Shown here: positions 27,401-34,621 of the stretch, piece by piece
How positions within the stretch are numbered: the first letter of the stretch is position 1
Layout of the letters: every line of letters starts with the position of its first letter
Origin: Methylobacter tundripaludum
GTDB lineage: Bacteria > Pseudomonadota > Gammaproteobacteria > Methylococcales > Methylomonadaceae
DNA: 64,000 nt
Direction: 5' to 3'
NCBI RefSeq assembly: GCF_002934365.1
Contig: NZ_PTIY01000010.1
Location: forward strand, 62,001-126,000
The notes under the pieces: generated by a model
What the model saw: the letters and a program-made list of their open reading frames with translations, nothing else
What the model was told of the DNA's origin: nothing
The model's database searches: none
Program-made: the position numbers and the translations under genes

Positions 27401-28109
27401 AGCGCATCGCCAACAGTTCCAGCTTGTATTGGCGCTCCTGCTTTTTAAGCTCGGTATATTTTTCGGCTTTTTCGGCCTGCTTTTGCAGATGCTTGATTTG
27501 TTTTTCGACTTCGTCGCGCAAGTCGTCCAGTCGCTCCAGGTTCTCGCGGGTATGTTTCATCCGGGTTTCGGTTTCGCTGCGGCGTTCCTTATATTTGGAC
27601 ACGCCCGCCGCTTCCTCGATATGAATCCGCAAATCATCCGGCTTGGCTTCGACCATCCGGGAAATAGTGCCCTGCTCGATGATCGCATAGCTACGCGAAC
27701 CCAGCCCGGTGCCCAGGAATATGTCGGTGATGTCCTTACGGCGGCAACGCGAACCGTTCAGCATGAACACGGAAGTGCCGTCGCGGCTGACCTGCCGCTT
27801 GATCGCGATGGTATCGTATTGGGAATATTCGCCGCCCAGCTTGCCTTCGCTGTTATTAAAAACCAGCTCGACCGAAGCCGTACTCACCGGCTTGCGTCCC
27901 GACGAGCCGTTAAAGATCACGTCGGCCATGCTGCCGCCGCGCAAATGCTTGGCGGAACTTTCGCCCATCACCCAGCGCACCGCATCGATAATATTGGATT
28001 TGCCGCAGCCGTTAGGCCCGACGATGGCGGTCAGATTACCGCTGATCGGTATGACCGTTGTATCAACAAAAGATTTGAAACCCGAAAGCTTGATTTTTTC
28101 CAGTTTCAT
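24495..28109 (-). CDS. smc: chromosome segregation protein SMC, with REP-encoded hinge insert
   Basis: 1204 residues. The N-terminal ATPase half has GPNGCGKSNIIDAVRWVMGE (Walker A); the C-terminal half has LLSGGEKALTAVALV (signature) and FCLLDEVDAPLDDANV (Walker B, D-loop). Two long Gln/Glu-rich coiled coils flank a hinge at about residues 500-680. Residues about 588-621 are encoded by a pair of inverted REP sequences (26248-26345), with PSPEGEGWVRG and SPHPSLLPQGEG as the tell-tale peptides; the frame is kept. Pseudomonad SMCs are about 1160 residues, so the extra length is accounted for. It compacts chromosomes with ScpAB. It is first in an operon with zipA. Confidence 0.95.
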   Translation of the reverse strand: MKLEKIKLSGFKSFVDTTVIPISGNLTAIVGPNGCGKSNIIDAVRWVMGESSAKHLRGGSMADVIFNGSSGRKPVSTASVELVFNNSEGKLGGEYSQYDTIAIKRQVSRDGTSVFMLNGSRCRRKDITDIFLGTGLGSRSYAIIEQGTISRMVEAKPDDLRIHIEEAAGVSKYKERRSETETRMKHTRENLERLDDLRDEVEKQIKHLQKQAEKAEKYTELKKQERQYKLELLAMRWNTYHQAAKQLDEKLQEVAHEHNRLFVELRDIDNNIEAKRAEHKTQQQQTTRSQGDYYQIVAEVSGLEQTIKHSESSREQTEIEINRLRQQADQSLKELEADVQQLEEIKEALLEAEEALIVAEERQEDVLYNQQEVQQQKTAWQEQWEAYRTTSSSYKEQAEVQRVKSVQLENQNRQLQIRLDKLHGERSELEAGDLQNEIESLDAGIEMIENQRAEFHQQLEDLHQQIREQRQQIKQYHDELHARRSEMQSVKGKITSLELLQQHAMGKDNKHLSAWLASVDLTENRRLAEFLDVQGGWDRAVETVLGSYLEAICVESADQVIPGLQRLTDESLMLIETGTNTVDESGTKPSPEGEGWVRGNQNKENSLFESPHPSLLPQGEGAHVPMLLDKVKAPWDLSSLLAGVYCADDAETARALSAQLKPHESVITPDGTWFGSGWIKIIRAKDSKTGVLQREKELRLLKQRQEELHSEIESFEDQLETVETGLKEAEATRESIQQQDNSLGAELSAKSAEFSAHSARLEHQQRRLEQVCNDIDELSRETAENAETIAESQLLQEQAEQVMAEQEQQKQSLEALNQELQSRQQQIDQAANEARQQVYSIKSQIESLRSSETLTGKQLDRLQLQHQQSLERIAELELNLNQTLTPMDEEKKQLEQMVVGKEQLEKTLKQQRRLQEELEAEITELSEEHVRVQRALEKQKEALDTIRFELQESKVRQQTVNEQLKEIDADVEQVLQNLPEQAEENSWKRTVDDLLAQIERLGTINLTAIEEYKAQSERMDFLNEQHADLVEALQTLDQAISKIDKESRLRFKETFDKINTGLQEKFPKLFGGGHAYLELTEQDELEAGVNIIARPPGKKNSSIHLLSGGEKALTAVALVFSIFELNPAPFCLLDEVDAPLDDANVGRFSKMVEEMSASVQFLYISHNKVTMEIAKQLAGVTMKEPGVSRMVAVDIEEAVSLAEN
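26248..26345. repeat. REP pair inside the smc coding sequence
   Basis: Unit 1: CCTTCTCCCTGAGGGAGAAGG (26248-26268) followed by CTGGGATGAGGGG. Unit 2 is inverted, CCCCTCACCCAACCCTCTCC... with GGAGAGGG ending at 26345. About 30 AT-rich bases separate them. The same design is at 4975-5115. No stop codon is created in the smc frame. Confidence 0.9.
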
Positions 28110-28243
28110 AGTACTGGTATGAATATCCCGACAGTTGAATTAAAATAACGGCCTATTATTAACGATAATTAGCCGAGTATCGAATTTTTTCGCCTAAAGC
28201 GCCTACTTTTGGTACCCCCTTTGATTTTATATACAAGCTGAAA

Positions 28244-28633
28244 ATGACAACACAACCAAGCAAAGATCTGGAAACTTTCGACAACCCAAAACCAGGCCGC
28301 GATTATACGATCCGCATCGACGTGCCTGAGTTCACCTGCCTGTGCCCAAAAACAGGCCAACCGGATTTTGCCACCATCCAAATCGAATACATCCCCGGAG
28401 CGCTGTGCGTGGAACTTAAAGCGCTTAAACTGTATATGTGGGCATTCCGAGATCAAGGCGCATTCCATGAAGCCGTCACCAATGAAATCCTCGACGACCT
28501 GGTAAAAGCCATAGCGCCGAACTTCATGCGCATTCGCGCCGAGTTTAACGTGCGCGGCGGCATCTACACCACCGTCGTCGTCGAACACAAAAATCCCGAT
28601 TGGCAAGCGCCGGAACCGGTTACGCTGCCTTAA
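28244..28633 (+). CDS. queF: 7-cyano-7-deazaguanine reductase QueF (short form)
   Basis: 129 residues, the size of the unimodular YkvM-type enzyme. [16 protein letters not shown] carries the catalytic cysteine that forms the thioimide with preQ0 and the nearby Asp. [21 protein letters not shown] is the NADPH-binding QueF motif (E-x-K-S/A-L-K) with the FRDQG-x-FHE extension. It makes preQ1 for queuosine in tRNA wobble positions, in the cytosol. No preQ1 riboswitch-like structure was seen upstream, and no other queuosine genes are in the window. Confidence 0.93.
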   Translation: MTTQPSKDLETFDNPKPGRDYTIRIDVPEFTCLCPKTGQPDFATIQIEYIPGALCVELKALKLYMWAFRDQGAFHEAVTNEILDDLVKAIAPNFMRIRAEFNVRGGIYTTVVVEHKNPDWQAPEPVTLP

Positions 28634-28679
28634 AGCGATATACAGCTAAGATATACCATGCATATCCGGCTCTATTATT

Positions 28680-28744
28680 CACCACGAAGACACGAAGAAC
28701 ACGAAGCTTATGTTTTTCTTCGTGCTCTTCGTGTCTTCGTGGTG
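28680..28744. repeat. 27-bp-arm inverted repeat (CACGAAGACACGAAG type)
   Basis: Arms 28680-28706 and 28718-28744 pair with a single mismatch around an 11-base AT-rich loop. Each arm consists of near-tandem ACGAAG units. It ends 13 bp before the ATG of the FlhB-like gene, so that gene's promoter or leader must cope with this hairpin. Confidence 0.85.
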
Positions 28745-28757
28745 GGTAAAAGCCATC

Positions 28758-29042
28758 ATGGCTAAGACCTACTACACCTCGGACATTGCCGTCGCATTAA
28801 AATACGACGGCAAAAATGCGCCCAAGGTTACCGCCAAAGGCTCGGGTCTTACCGCAGAGCAAATCTTAGCAATCGCCGAACACCACGGAATACCGCTGCA
28901 AACCGAGCCGGAACTGGCAAGAATTCTGGCTCAAATCCCGTTAGGCGATGAAATCCCCAATGAACTCTATGTCGCTGTCGCGGAAGTGATCGCCTTCGCG
29001 TACTTCTTAAGCGGCAAAACACCCGACAATTACCAGCCATGA
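28758..29042 (+). CDS. FlhB C-terminal-domain-like protein
   Basis: 94 residues from ATG 28758; an upstream extension in the same frame is translated repeat. VALKYDGKNAPKVTAKGSG, then AEHHGIPLQTEPELARIL and IPNELYVAVAEVIAFAYFL, is the cytosolic domain of the FlhB/YscU export switch, but the N-P-T-H autocleavage motif is replaced (KVTAKG region) and there is no membrane part. Stand-alone FlhB-like proteins are widespread near flagellar or other genes; some can replace FlhB's C-domain. No flagellar gene is adjacent. Its stop overlaps psd by 4 bp (ATGA). Confidence 0.85.
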   Translation: MAKTYYTSDIAVALKYDGKNAPKVTAKGSGLTAEQILAIAEHHGIPLQTEPELARILAQIPLGDEIPNELYVAVAEVIAFAYFLSGKTPDNYQP

Positions 29043-29899
29043 ATTTTAAAGAAGCCCTGACCACCCTGCCCCAATACGTCCTGCCCCATCATGCCCTGTC
29101 CGCGATGATGAGCAAACTGACCCACTGCGAAAACAAGACCTGGAAAAACCTGTTTATCAAACAAATCATCAGGCATTACGGCGTCAACATGGACGAAGCG
29201 CTGGAGCAGGACATCAATGCCTACAAGAGCTTTAACGACTTTTTCACCCGCGAACTAAAACCCGGCGTTAGACCGCTCAGCAGCGAAAGAAACGCTATCG
29301 TCTGCCCTGCCGATGGCGCAGTCAGCCAGGCCGGAGACATCACCGACGGCCAAATCTTCCAGGCCAAAGGCAAAAGCTTTACCGCGACCGACTTGCTGGG
29401 CGGCGATGAGGCCCGCGCCGAACCGTTTAACAACGGCGTATTCACCACTATTTACCTGTCGCCCAAAGACTATCACCGCCTGCACATGCCGTTGACCGGC
29501 ACCTTAAAGGAAATGGTGCATATCCCCGGCCGCCTGTTCAGCGTCAATACGGCCACCACCAATTCCGTTCCCGGATTATTCGCCAGAAACGAGCGCGTTG
29601 CGGCCATATTCGACACGGAGATAGGCCCGATGGCGTTGATACTGGTCGGCGCAATATTCGTGTCCAGCGTGGAAACCGTCTGGCACGGCGTCGTCACGCC
29701 GCCGAGCGTCACCGAAGTGCAAAGCTGGCAGTATGGCGATGATGCGCCTACGCTGAAAATCGGCGAAGAAATGGGCCGGTTTAATATGGGCTCTACGATT
29801 ATTGTATTGTTCGGCAAGGATAAGGCGCAGTGGGATGCTGAGTTTAAAGCGGGTAAAACGGTTAAGTTGGGGGAGTTGATTGGTAGGGCTGTTGGTTAA
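29039..29899 (+). CDS. psd: phosphatidylserine decarboxylase proenzyme
   Basis: 286 residues, typical of type I bacterial Psd. FNDFFTRELKPGVRPL and CPADGAVSQAG near the N-terminus, the conserved DYHRLHMPLTG histidine, and the self-cleavage site FNMGSTII (MGST in place of LGST) are all present; cleavage before the Ser makes the pyruvoyl group on the alpha chain. It makes phosphatidylethanolamine at the inner membrane. It overlaps the FlhB-like gene by 4 bp. Confidence 0.95.
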   Translation: MNFKEALTTLPQYVLPHHALSAMMSKLTHCENKTWKNLFIKQIIRHYGVNMDEALEQDINAYKSFNDFFTRELKPGVRPLSSERNAIVCPADGAVSQAGDITDGQIFQAKGKSFTATDLLGGDEARAEPFNNGVFTTIYLSPKDYHRLHMPLTGTLKEMVHIPGRLFSVNTATTNSVPGLFARNERVAAIFDTEIGPMALILVGAIFVSSVETVWHGVVTPPSVTEVQSWQYGDDAPTLKIGEEMGRFNMGSTIIVLFGKDKAQWDAEFKAGKTVKLGELIGRAVG

Positions 29900-30046
29900 T
29901 CCCGTAGGCCGAAATAAGCTGGTTCGAGCGATGGCGAGAATTGGCGTTTCCGGCAAGCACCTGACGGATTACAGGAGTTGCTTTATACACCTGCGATTAA
30001 AAATTAATATACACTTGAAAAGGTGTCTACTTTACCTTAGGCAATT

Positions 30047-30898
30047 ATGGATAGGCTAACCAGCATTCAAAAAGTCAATGATGCCGAGATACGACTCATA
30101 CAGCAACAATCAGCACTTTTACTTCAAAAGCCAGCGAACGGGTTTAATGGCGAATTAAAGTCTTCAGGTACAATAGTTGAAAACTATATTAAAGGTTTGC
30201 TTAGCAAACACCTACCTGAAAGCTATAGGATTTGCAGCGGCTACATAGCAACTGCCGACTCAATGCGGAGCGACACCAATTTAATTCAACACGACATCAT
30301 CATAGTTGATGGAAGAATGCCACCCATACATTCATTTGGGATTAGTGATATCGAGGTTGTTTGTGCTGAATCCGTTTGTGGGATTATTGAGGTCAAAAGG
30401 ACATTAACGAAAGATTCACTAAAATCAGCAATAGGGCATTTACATGCTACAAAGACAGTTCTTGACACTTACAAAGGAGGTATAAAGTCAAAAAACTCAC
30501 CTCACAAAATTGTAGCGCCAACACTGAGTATCGGAACATATGCGCCTTTTTACGCTGTCATTGCTCTTGACTGTGACAAAAACGAAATGAATAGAGAATA
30601 TTTTGCAAGTGAAATAGTAGCGTCAATTCATGAGTTCATTGATTTTATTTGGGTTCCTTCTACATGTTTGCTAGTCGCCTTCGCTGGCTTAACTGATGAG
30701 GGCAAATTCTTCTATCCATCCACGGTTTCTCGTGATCTCGGAAAAAGTAAAAGCCACTGTTGTTATAACTCGCCTGAAGCTGATGAACAAGCACGCATTT
30801 ATGGTATAGCGATTGCGCTCTACAGAACGTGGATAAACAATACAAGTGGTGCATATCTAGGACTAGAGGAAAATGCCGCTTACTTTGGATTTGACTAA
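30047..30898 (+). CDS. putative PD-(D/E)XK-fold protein (DUF6602-like)
   Basis: 283 residues, more AT-rich than its neighbours, suggesting transfer. The layout GTIVENYIKGLLSKHLPESYRICSGY, then QHDIIIVDG and about 30 residues later GIIEVKRTLTKDSLKSA, fits a restriction-endonuclease-like core (Asp, then Glu-x-Lys). This arrangement is seen in DUF6602-type proteins, often in defence islands; the assignment is from memory of the pattern and is tentative. The C-terminal half (LLVAFAGLTDEGKFFYP) is not recognised. No methylase or helicase partner is nearby; the next genes are two toxin-antitoxin pairs. No strong ribosome site is visible before the ATG. Confidence 0.5.
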   Translation: MDRLTSIQKVNDAEIRLIQQQSALLLQKPANGFNGELKSSGTIVENYIKGLLSKHLPESYRICSGYIATADSMRSDTNLIQHDIIIVDGRMPPIHSFGISDIEVVCAESVCGIIEVKRTLTKDSLKSAIGHLHATKTVLDTYKGGIKSKNSPHKIVAPTLSIGTYAPFYAVIALDCDKNEMNREYFASEIVASIHEFIDFIWVPSTCLLVAFAGLTDEGKFFYPSTVSRDLGKSKSHCCYNSPEADEQARIYGIAIALYRTWINNTSGAYLGLEENAAYFGFD

Positions 30899-30904
30899 AC
30901 ACTT

Positions 30905-30940
30905 CCAAGCGGGCCGGGGTTTGCAACCCCGGCCCTAACG
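30905..30940. repeat. GGGCCGGGGTT palindromic repeat, copy 2
   Basis: A 36-bp palindrome seven bases after the stop of the gene at 30047; same as 20848-20883 in reverse orientation except for one loop base. It may work as a transcript end, though no T-run follows. Confidence 0.85.
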
Positions 30941-30985
30941 TTTCCGAGACATCCGAGCTAAGCAGCTCCATTTAAGCAGGAACAA

Positions 30986-31297
30986 ATGTTTGGATATGAT
31001 TATTTTATGAAACCTTCCATAGCCCTTGACCTGAAACGAGATGCAGTGCGCGAAGCGACGAGCCGCTTCCATACCGCAAACCCCCGCGTGTTCGGTTCTG
31101 TCCTGCATGGAGAAGACCAAGACGGCAGCGACCTTGATTTGCTGGTGGACGCATTGCCCGGTACCACTTTATTTGATCTTGGCGGTTTGCAAATTGAACT
31201 GGAAGAACTGCTCGGCGTCCCCGTCGATTTGCTGACGCCCGGCGATCTACCTCCGAAGTTCCGCGATCAAGTGCTTGCGGAGGCTCGGTCGATATGA
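30986..31297 (+). CDS. MNT-type nucleotidyltransferase antitoxin (MntA family)
   Basis: 103 residues from ATG 30986, which has AGGA in front; family members usually begin at MKPSIALDL, i.e. ATG 31007. The catalytic pattern PRVFGSVLHGEDQDGSDLDLLVD holds the GS motif and the D-x-D pair of minimal nucleotidyltransferases. In this family the protein AMPylates the HEPN toxin's tyrosine and silences it. It overlaps the toxin gene by 4 bp (ATGA). Confidence 0.9.
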   Translation: MFGYDYFMKPSIALDLKRDAVREATSRFHTANPRVFGSVLHGEDQDGSDLDLLVDALPGTTLFDLGGLQIELEELLGVPVDLLTPGDLPPKFRDQVLAEARSI

Positions 31298-31668
31298 ATG
31301 AAAACCGTCTTCCCGACTACTTGGACCACATGTTCGAAGCCGCGCAACAAGCGTGCAACTACACAGAGGGTCTGAATAAGAATGACTTTATTGCCGACAA
31401 GCGCACTCAGCAAGCGGTGATCCTGAACCTCGTCATCATCGGTGAAGCCGCCACCAAACTACTCAAAGACTACAGCAAATTTCTCGACCAGCATCCTGAC
31501 GTACCGTGGCGAAGCATGAAGGGCATGCGCAACCGCATCGCGCATGGTTACTTCGACATCGACCTTGATGTGGTATGGGAAACGGTGCAGACGGCGTTGC
31601 CGCAACTGCTTGAACGGCTGCCCGCCATCCGTGAAGATGCGAACGATGAAGGAAATGAAGCCCTGTAG
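31294..31668 (+). CDS. HEPN-domain RNase toxin (HepT family)
   Basis: 124 residues. All-helical HEPN fold with the RNase motif in MRNRIAHGYFDID (R-x4-H) near residue 85, followed by the tyrosine that MNT partners modify. A second conserved region is AVILNLVIIGEAATKL. It is paired with the MNT gene just upstream and would cut RNA or tRNA ends when released. Confidence 0.9.
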   Translation: MNENRLPDYLDHMFEAAQQACNYTEGLNKNDFIADKRTQQAVILNLVIIGEAATKLLKDYSKFLDQHPDVPWRSMKGMRNRIAHGYFDIDLDVVWETVQTALPQLLERLPAIREDANDEGNEAL

Positions 31669-31761
31669 CCTCCTGGTGCGAATTAGTTCGACTATTGGCT
31701 TGTAAGACAAGCTTTTGCTACACTCTTACCAAGTTAACATCGATAAACCAGGAGTATGAGA

Positions 31762-31974
31762 ATGGCTGCAATTGCAACACTTTCAAGCAAATATCAAATT
31801 TCCATCCCTAAATCCGTGCGTGAAGAACAGCACTGGCAATCCGGTCAACAATTTGTTTTTATTCCAAAAGGCAAAGGCATGTTAATGATGCCGGTACCGA
31901 GCTTTGAACAGTTAAAAGGCATTGCGGCAGGTGCAGATCCATCGGATTTTAGGGATCGGGATGATAGATTTTAA
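31762..31974 (+). CDS. AbrB/MazE-type antitoxin (VapB)
   Basis: 70 residues. ATG 31762 is preferred because AGGAG (31750-31754) sits seven bases upstream; the ATG at 31756 is too close. IATLSSKYQISIPKSVREEQHWQSGQQFVF is the swapped-hairpin SpoVT-AbrB DNA-binding domain; the C-terminal tail (SFEQLKGIAAGADPSDFRDR) is the usual toxin-binding arm. Its stop shares one base with the vapC start (TAATG). Likely autorepresses the operon. Confidence 0.9.
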   Translation: MAAIATLSSKYQISIPKSVREEQHWQSGQQFVFIPKGKGMLMMPVPSFEQLKGIAAGADPSDFRDRDDRF

Positions 31975-32348
31975 TGCGCGTTGTTGACACCTCAATTTGG
32001 ATAGAGTGGCTAATCAACAGCTCGTTAAATCAGACAATTGCCGAGAGTTTTCCTGAAACAACCGAGTGCATTGTCCCGACCATAGTACAACTGGAGCTGT
32101 CCAAATGGCTGACGCGTGAAGTAGGTGAAGCCGAGGCCGACCAAGTCATCGCTTATACACAAAACTGCGTGGTGGCAGCTCTTGATACAAAAATTGCACT
32201 ACAAGCTGCGGAACTGCACCGCCAGTACAAGCTCGCTACTGCCGATGCCATTGTGTATGCGACAGCATTGGCATACGACGCAGATTTAATCACTTGCGAC
32301 GCTCATTTTGAAGGCTTGCCTAATGTTGTGTTTATTCGAAAGGCTTAG
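31974..32348 (+). CDS. vapC: PIN-domain RNase toxin VapC
   Basis: 124 residues. The PIN acidic residues are at Asp5 (VVDTSIWIEW), Glu41 (IVQLELSKW), Asp93 (ATADAIVYATA) and Asp111 region (ITCDAHFEG), so the active site looks complete. Coupled to the AbrB-like antitoxin by TAATG. It ends facing tatD. Confidence 0.92.
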   Translation: MRVVDTSIWIEWLINSSLNQTIAESFPETTECIVPTIVQLELSKWLTREVGEAEADQVIAYTQNCVVAALDTKIALQAAELHRQYKLATADAIVYATALAYDADLITCDAHFEGLPNVVFIRKA

Positions 32349-32386
32349 GAATTGCCAAGTTACCCTCCCCTTTTGACTTACACTAT

Positions 32387-33166
32387 TTAAAGCTGTACAA
32401 GCTTGAATAATCTGTAAAAGTTTTCAGTCGATAACCCTGCAATTTCATCGACCGTCGTTCCCCGCAACTCCGCCAGCTTTTCCGCAACGTAGCGTACATA
32501 GGTCGGATAGTTGGGCCTGCCGCGAAAGGGTACGGGCGCCAGATAAGGCGAGTCGGTTTCGATCAGAAAGCGGTTGGCGGGCACTTTTTTGGCGACTTCC
32601 TGGATTTCCTTGGCGCTGTTAAAGGTGACGATGCCGGAGAAGGAAATATAAAAATTCAAATCCAAGGCTTTCTTGGCAAACTCCCAGTCTTCGGTAAAGC
32701 AGTGAATAATCCCCCCTACTTCACTTGCGCCTTCTTCTTCCAGGATGCGCAGCGTATCGTGTTTGGCTTCGCGGGTGTGGATAATCAGCGGTTTTTTCAA
32801 CGCTTTTGCGGCGTTAATATGGTTTCTGAAGCGTTGATGTTGCCAGCCTAAATCGCCTTCGCTGCGAAAATAATCCAGGCCGGTCTCGCCGATGCCGATG
32901 ACTTTGTCGGGCTTGCCTAAAGCGATCAGTTCTTCGGCACTGGGATCTTTGCCATCCTGAACATTAGGATGAACGCCCACGGTCACGGATATTTGCTGAT
33001 AAGGGCTAACCAAATCCAGCATTGCCGGATAGGTTTCCAAGTCTATCGAGATGCAAAGCAGATGCTCAATTTTGCTGTTGGCCGCTTCGCGCATGAAGCA
33101 GGAAAAATCATTTTGATAGGGCGCCAGATCGATGCGATCCAGGTGGCAATGGGAGTCTATTAACAT
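32387..33166 (-). CDS. tatD: TatD-family metal-dependent DNase
   Basis: 259 residues from the ATG at 33166 (MLIDSHCHLD); an 11-codon upstream extension is unlikely. Metal ligands are visible: H-x-H in DSHCHLD, Glu in GIGETGLDYF, His in IIHTREA, His in IIHCFTED and Asp in IETDSPYLAP. Members are 3'-5' exonucleases or related hydrolases. It closes the pilZ-tatD end of the fatty-acid block, an order kept in pseudomonads. A hairpin-rich repeat (33187-33253) lies between it and pilZ. Confidence 0.93.
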   Translation of the reverse strand: MLIDSHCHLDRIDLAPYQNDFSCFMREAANSKIEHLLCISIDLETYPAMLDLVSPYQQISVTVGVHPNVQDGKDPSAEELIALGKPDKVIGIGETGLDYFRSEGDLGWQHQRFRNHINAAKALKKPLIIHTREAKHDTLRILEEEGASEVGGIIHCFTEDWEFAKKALDLNFYISFSGIVTFNSAKEIQEVAKKVPANRFLIETDSPYLAPVPFRGRPNYPTYVRYVAEKLAELRGTTVDEIAGLSTENFYRLFKLVQL

Positions 33167-33186
33167 GAAAGTTTTTTTATAAAAGC

Positions 33187-33253
33187 AGGCGAAAGGCACA
33201 AGGCTAAGGGCGAAAAAACCTGAGCGTCAACGTCTGCCCTTAGCCTTTCGCCT
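33187..33253. repeat. long imperfect hairpin between pilZ and tatD
   Basis: AGGCTAAGGGC (33201-33211) pairs with GCCCTTAGCCT (33236-33246), and outside it AGGCGAAA pairs with TTTCGCCT across a small bulge. On the minus strand it is followed by GCTTTT, so it could attenuate transcription between pilZ and tatD. Confidence 0.6.
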
Positions 33254-33263
33254 TTTGTCTTAT

Positions 33264-33617
33264 TTACATAGTATGCGTCGAACGGTCACTCTCTAAGGAA
33301 CCGGCCAGATAGTTTTCTATTTTGTTGCGCGATATGCCGCCGTCCTGGTCGCTAAATTGCACGCCGATGCCGCCGGCTCTGTAGCCTTCGGAACCGGGCG
33401 GGGTTATCCAGATTATTTTCCCGGCTATCGGCAGACGCTCGGTTTCTTCCATTAAGTTGAGCAGCATGAAGACTTCCTGCCCCATTTCATATTTACGGTC
33501 GGTCGGAATAAACAGCCCTCCGTTGATCACAAAAGGCATGTAGGCTGCATACAAAGCGTTTTTATCTTTGATTGAAAGGGACAATATGCTTTGTCCGGCT
33601 GCATCTGCCATGGTCAT
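33264..33617 (-). CDS. pilZ: PilZ-domain protein (type IV pilus-type)
   Basis: 117 residues. SILSLSIKDKNALYAAYMPFVINGGLFIPT and IAGKIIWITPPGSEGYRAGGIGVQF match the PilZ protein of type IV pilus assembly rather than c-di-GMP-binding PilZ domains, as the R-x-x-x-R motif is missing. In Pseudomonas it partners PilB/FimX. Start overlaps holB by 4 bp. Confidence 0.9.
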   Translation of the reverse strand: MTMADAAGQSILSLSIKDKNALYAAYMPFVINGGLFIPTDRKYEMGQEVFMLLNLMEETERLPIAGKIIWITPPGSEGYRAGGIGVQFSDQDGGISRNKIENYLAGSLESDRSTHTM

Positions 33618-34621
33618 TGACTCCGGTTAAGTTCGCGCCATTGGATTAAAATTTCTTCAAACAACAGCTGCTTGTTTATTTGGGTATCCAGCCGCTGCCG
33701 ACCCGCCAATAATAAATCATACAACTTATAAAGTCCTTTTAATTCTAGCCGTTGGGACAGCTCTTGCAACTGTCCGTTCAAGTCCGGGTTGTACAAGTTT
33801 TCGGTCTTCGGATGATAAAAACATTTGGTTAAATCGATAACCCAGGATGTGATCCAGAATATTAACGGCGATGCGGGCAGCTTGTGCCAATCTTCGGCAA
33901 TCATGACCGGGGATTTAAGCTGTTTTGCTATCGCTACCCAGGCGTTGAAACAGTCGTTACGCAAAGTTAAGGTTTCGTCGTTGGCATACTCCAGCGCCAG
34001 TAAAGGTGCACCTTGCGCCAAAGAAACGTTGGCGTACAGGGTCTTGTTCTTGTCGGCATCACGCTGCAAGGTTTCTGCCAGCCAGGCAACGACGGTTTCC
34101 CTGTCCGGCGTGGCTACCGGCATTTTTTGGCAACGGCTGACGATAGTCGCCGGCAATTTGGCCGGTTTTTCAGTGATTAGGATGATAAGGGTGCGCTCGG
34201 TCGGCTCTTCCAGACATTTTAAGAACGCATTAGCCGCCGCATTGTTCATCTTGTCGGCCGGATTGATAATCACAACGCGATGCGTCTCAAACTGGGGTTT
34301 TAAAGTCAAGCGGGTAATCAGGTTGCGTATCTGACCGATGGTAATGTCTTTGCCCGGTTCCTCGGGCTGTAGCCGGATAAAATCGGGATGCGTTTCGGCA
34401 TTGATCAGCAAACAGCTATTGCAAAGGCCGCACGCTATCCCATCGGCCTTTGGCGTTGCGCAAAGCAGGGCTGCGGCGAACTGATCGGCCAGCTGCTGTT
34501 TGCCTAGCCCTTTATTGCCGGTAATGAGTAAAGCCTGGGGAATGCGTTTTTGCACAATATAACTGCACAGATGCTCCCAGTTTTGCTGTTGCCAGGGTAA
34601 TAGCCGGTTTGCTAAGGTCAC
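33614..34621 (-). CDS. holB: DNA polymerase III subunit delta'
   Basis: 335 residues when started at GTG 34621, which overlaps the tmk stop as GTGA; the longer frame to 34666 would overlap tmk by 49 bp and adds residues unlike the family. LLITGNKGLGKQQLADQFA is the P-loop-like region (degenerate in delta'), CGLCNSC is part of the zinc module, and NAAANAFLKCLEEPTERTLIIL plus IVSRCQK are the conserved sensor regions. It is a clamp-loader subunit. Confidence 0.92.
   Translation of the reverse strand: MTLANRLLPWQQQNWEHLCSYIVQKRIPQALLITGNKGLGKQQLADQFAAALLCATPKADGIACGLCNSCLLINAETHPDFIRLQPEEPGKDITIGQIRNLITRLTLKPQFETHRVVIINPADKMNNAAANAFLKCLEEPTERTLIILITEKPAKLPATIVSRCQKMPVATPDRETVVAWLAETLQRDADKNKTLYANVSLAQGAPLLALEYANDETLTLRNDCFNAWVAIAKQLKSPVMIAEDWHKLPASPLIFWITSWVIDLTKCFYHPKTENLYNPDLNGQLQELSQRLELKGLYKLYDLLLAGRQRLDTQINKQLLFEEILIQWRELNRSQ

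Noticed and set aside
27162-28148. 328-residue open frame antisense to smc
   Set aside because: The shadow of a long coiled-coil gene; hydrophobic Leu/Phe runs are the reverse complement of Glu/Gln/Lys codons.
28143-28243. possible preQ1 riboswitch upstream of queF
   Set aside because: No preQ1-type pseudoknot consensus found; the region contains a dispersed repeat fragment instead.
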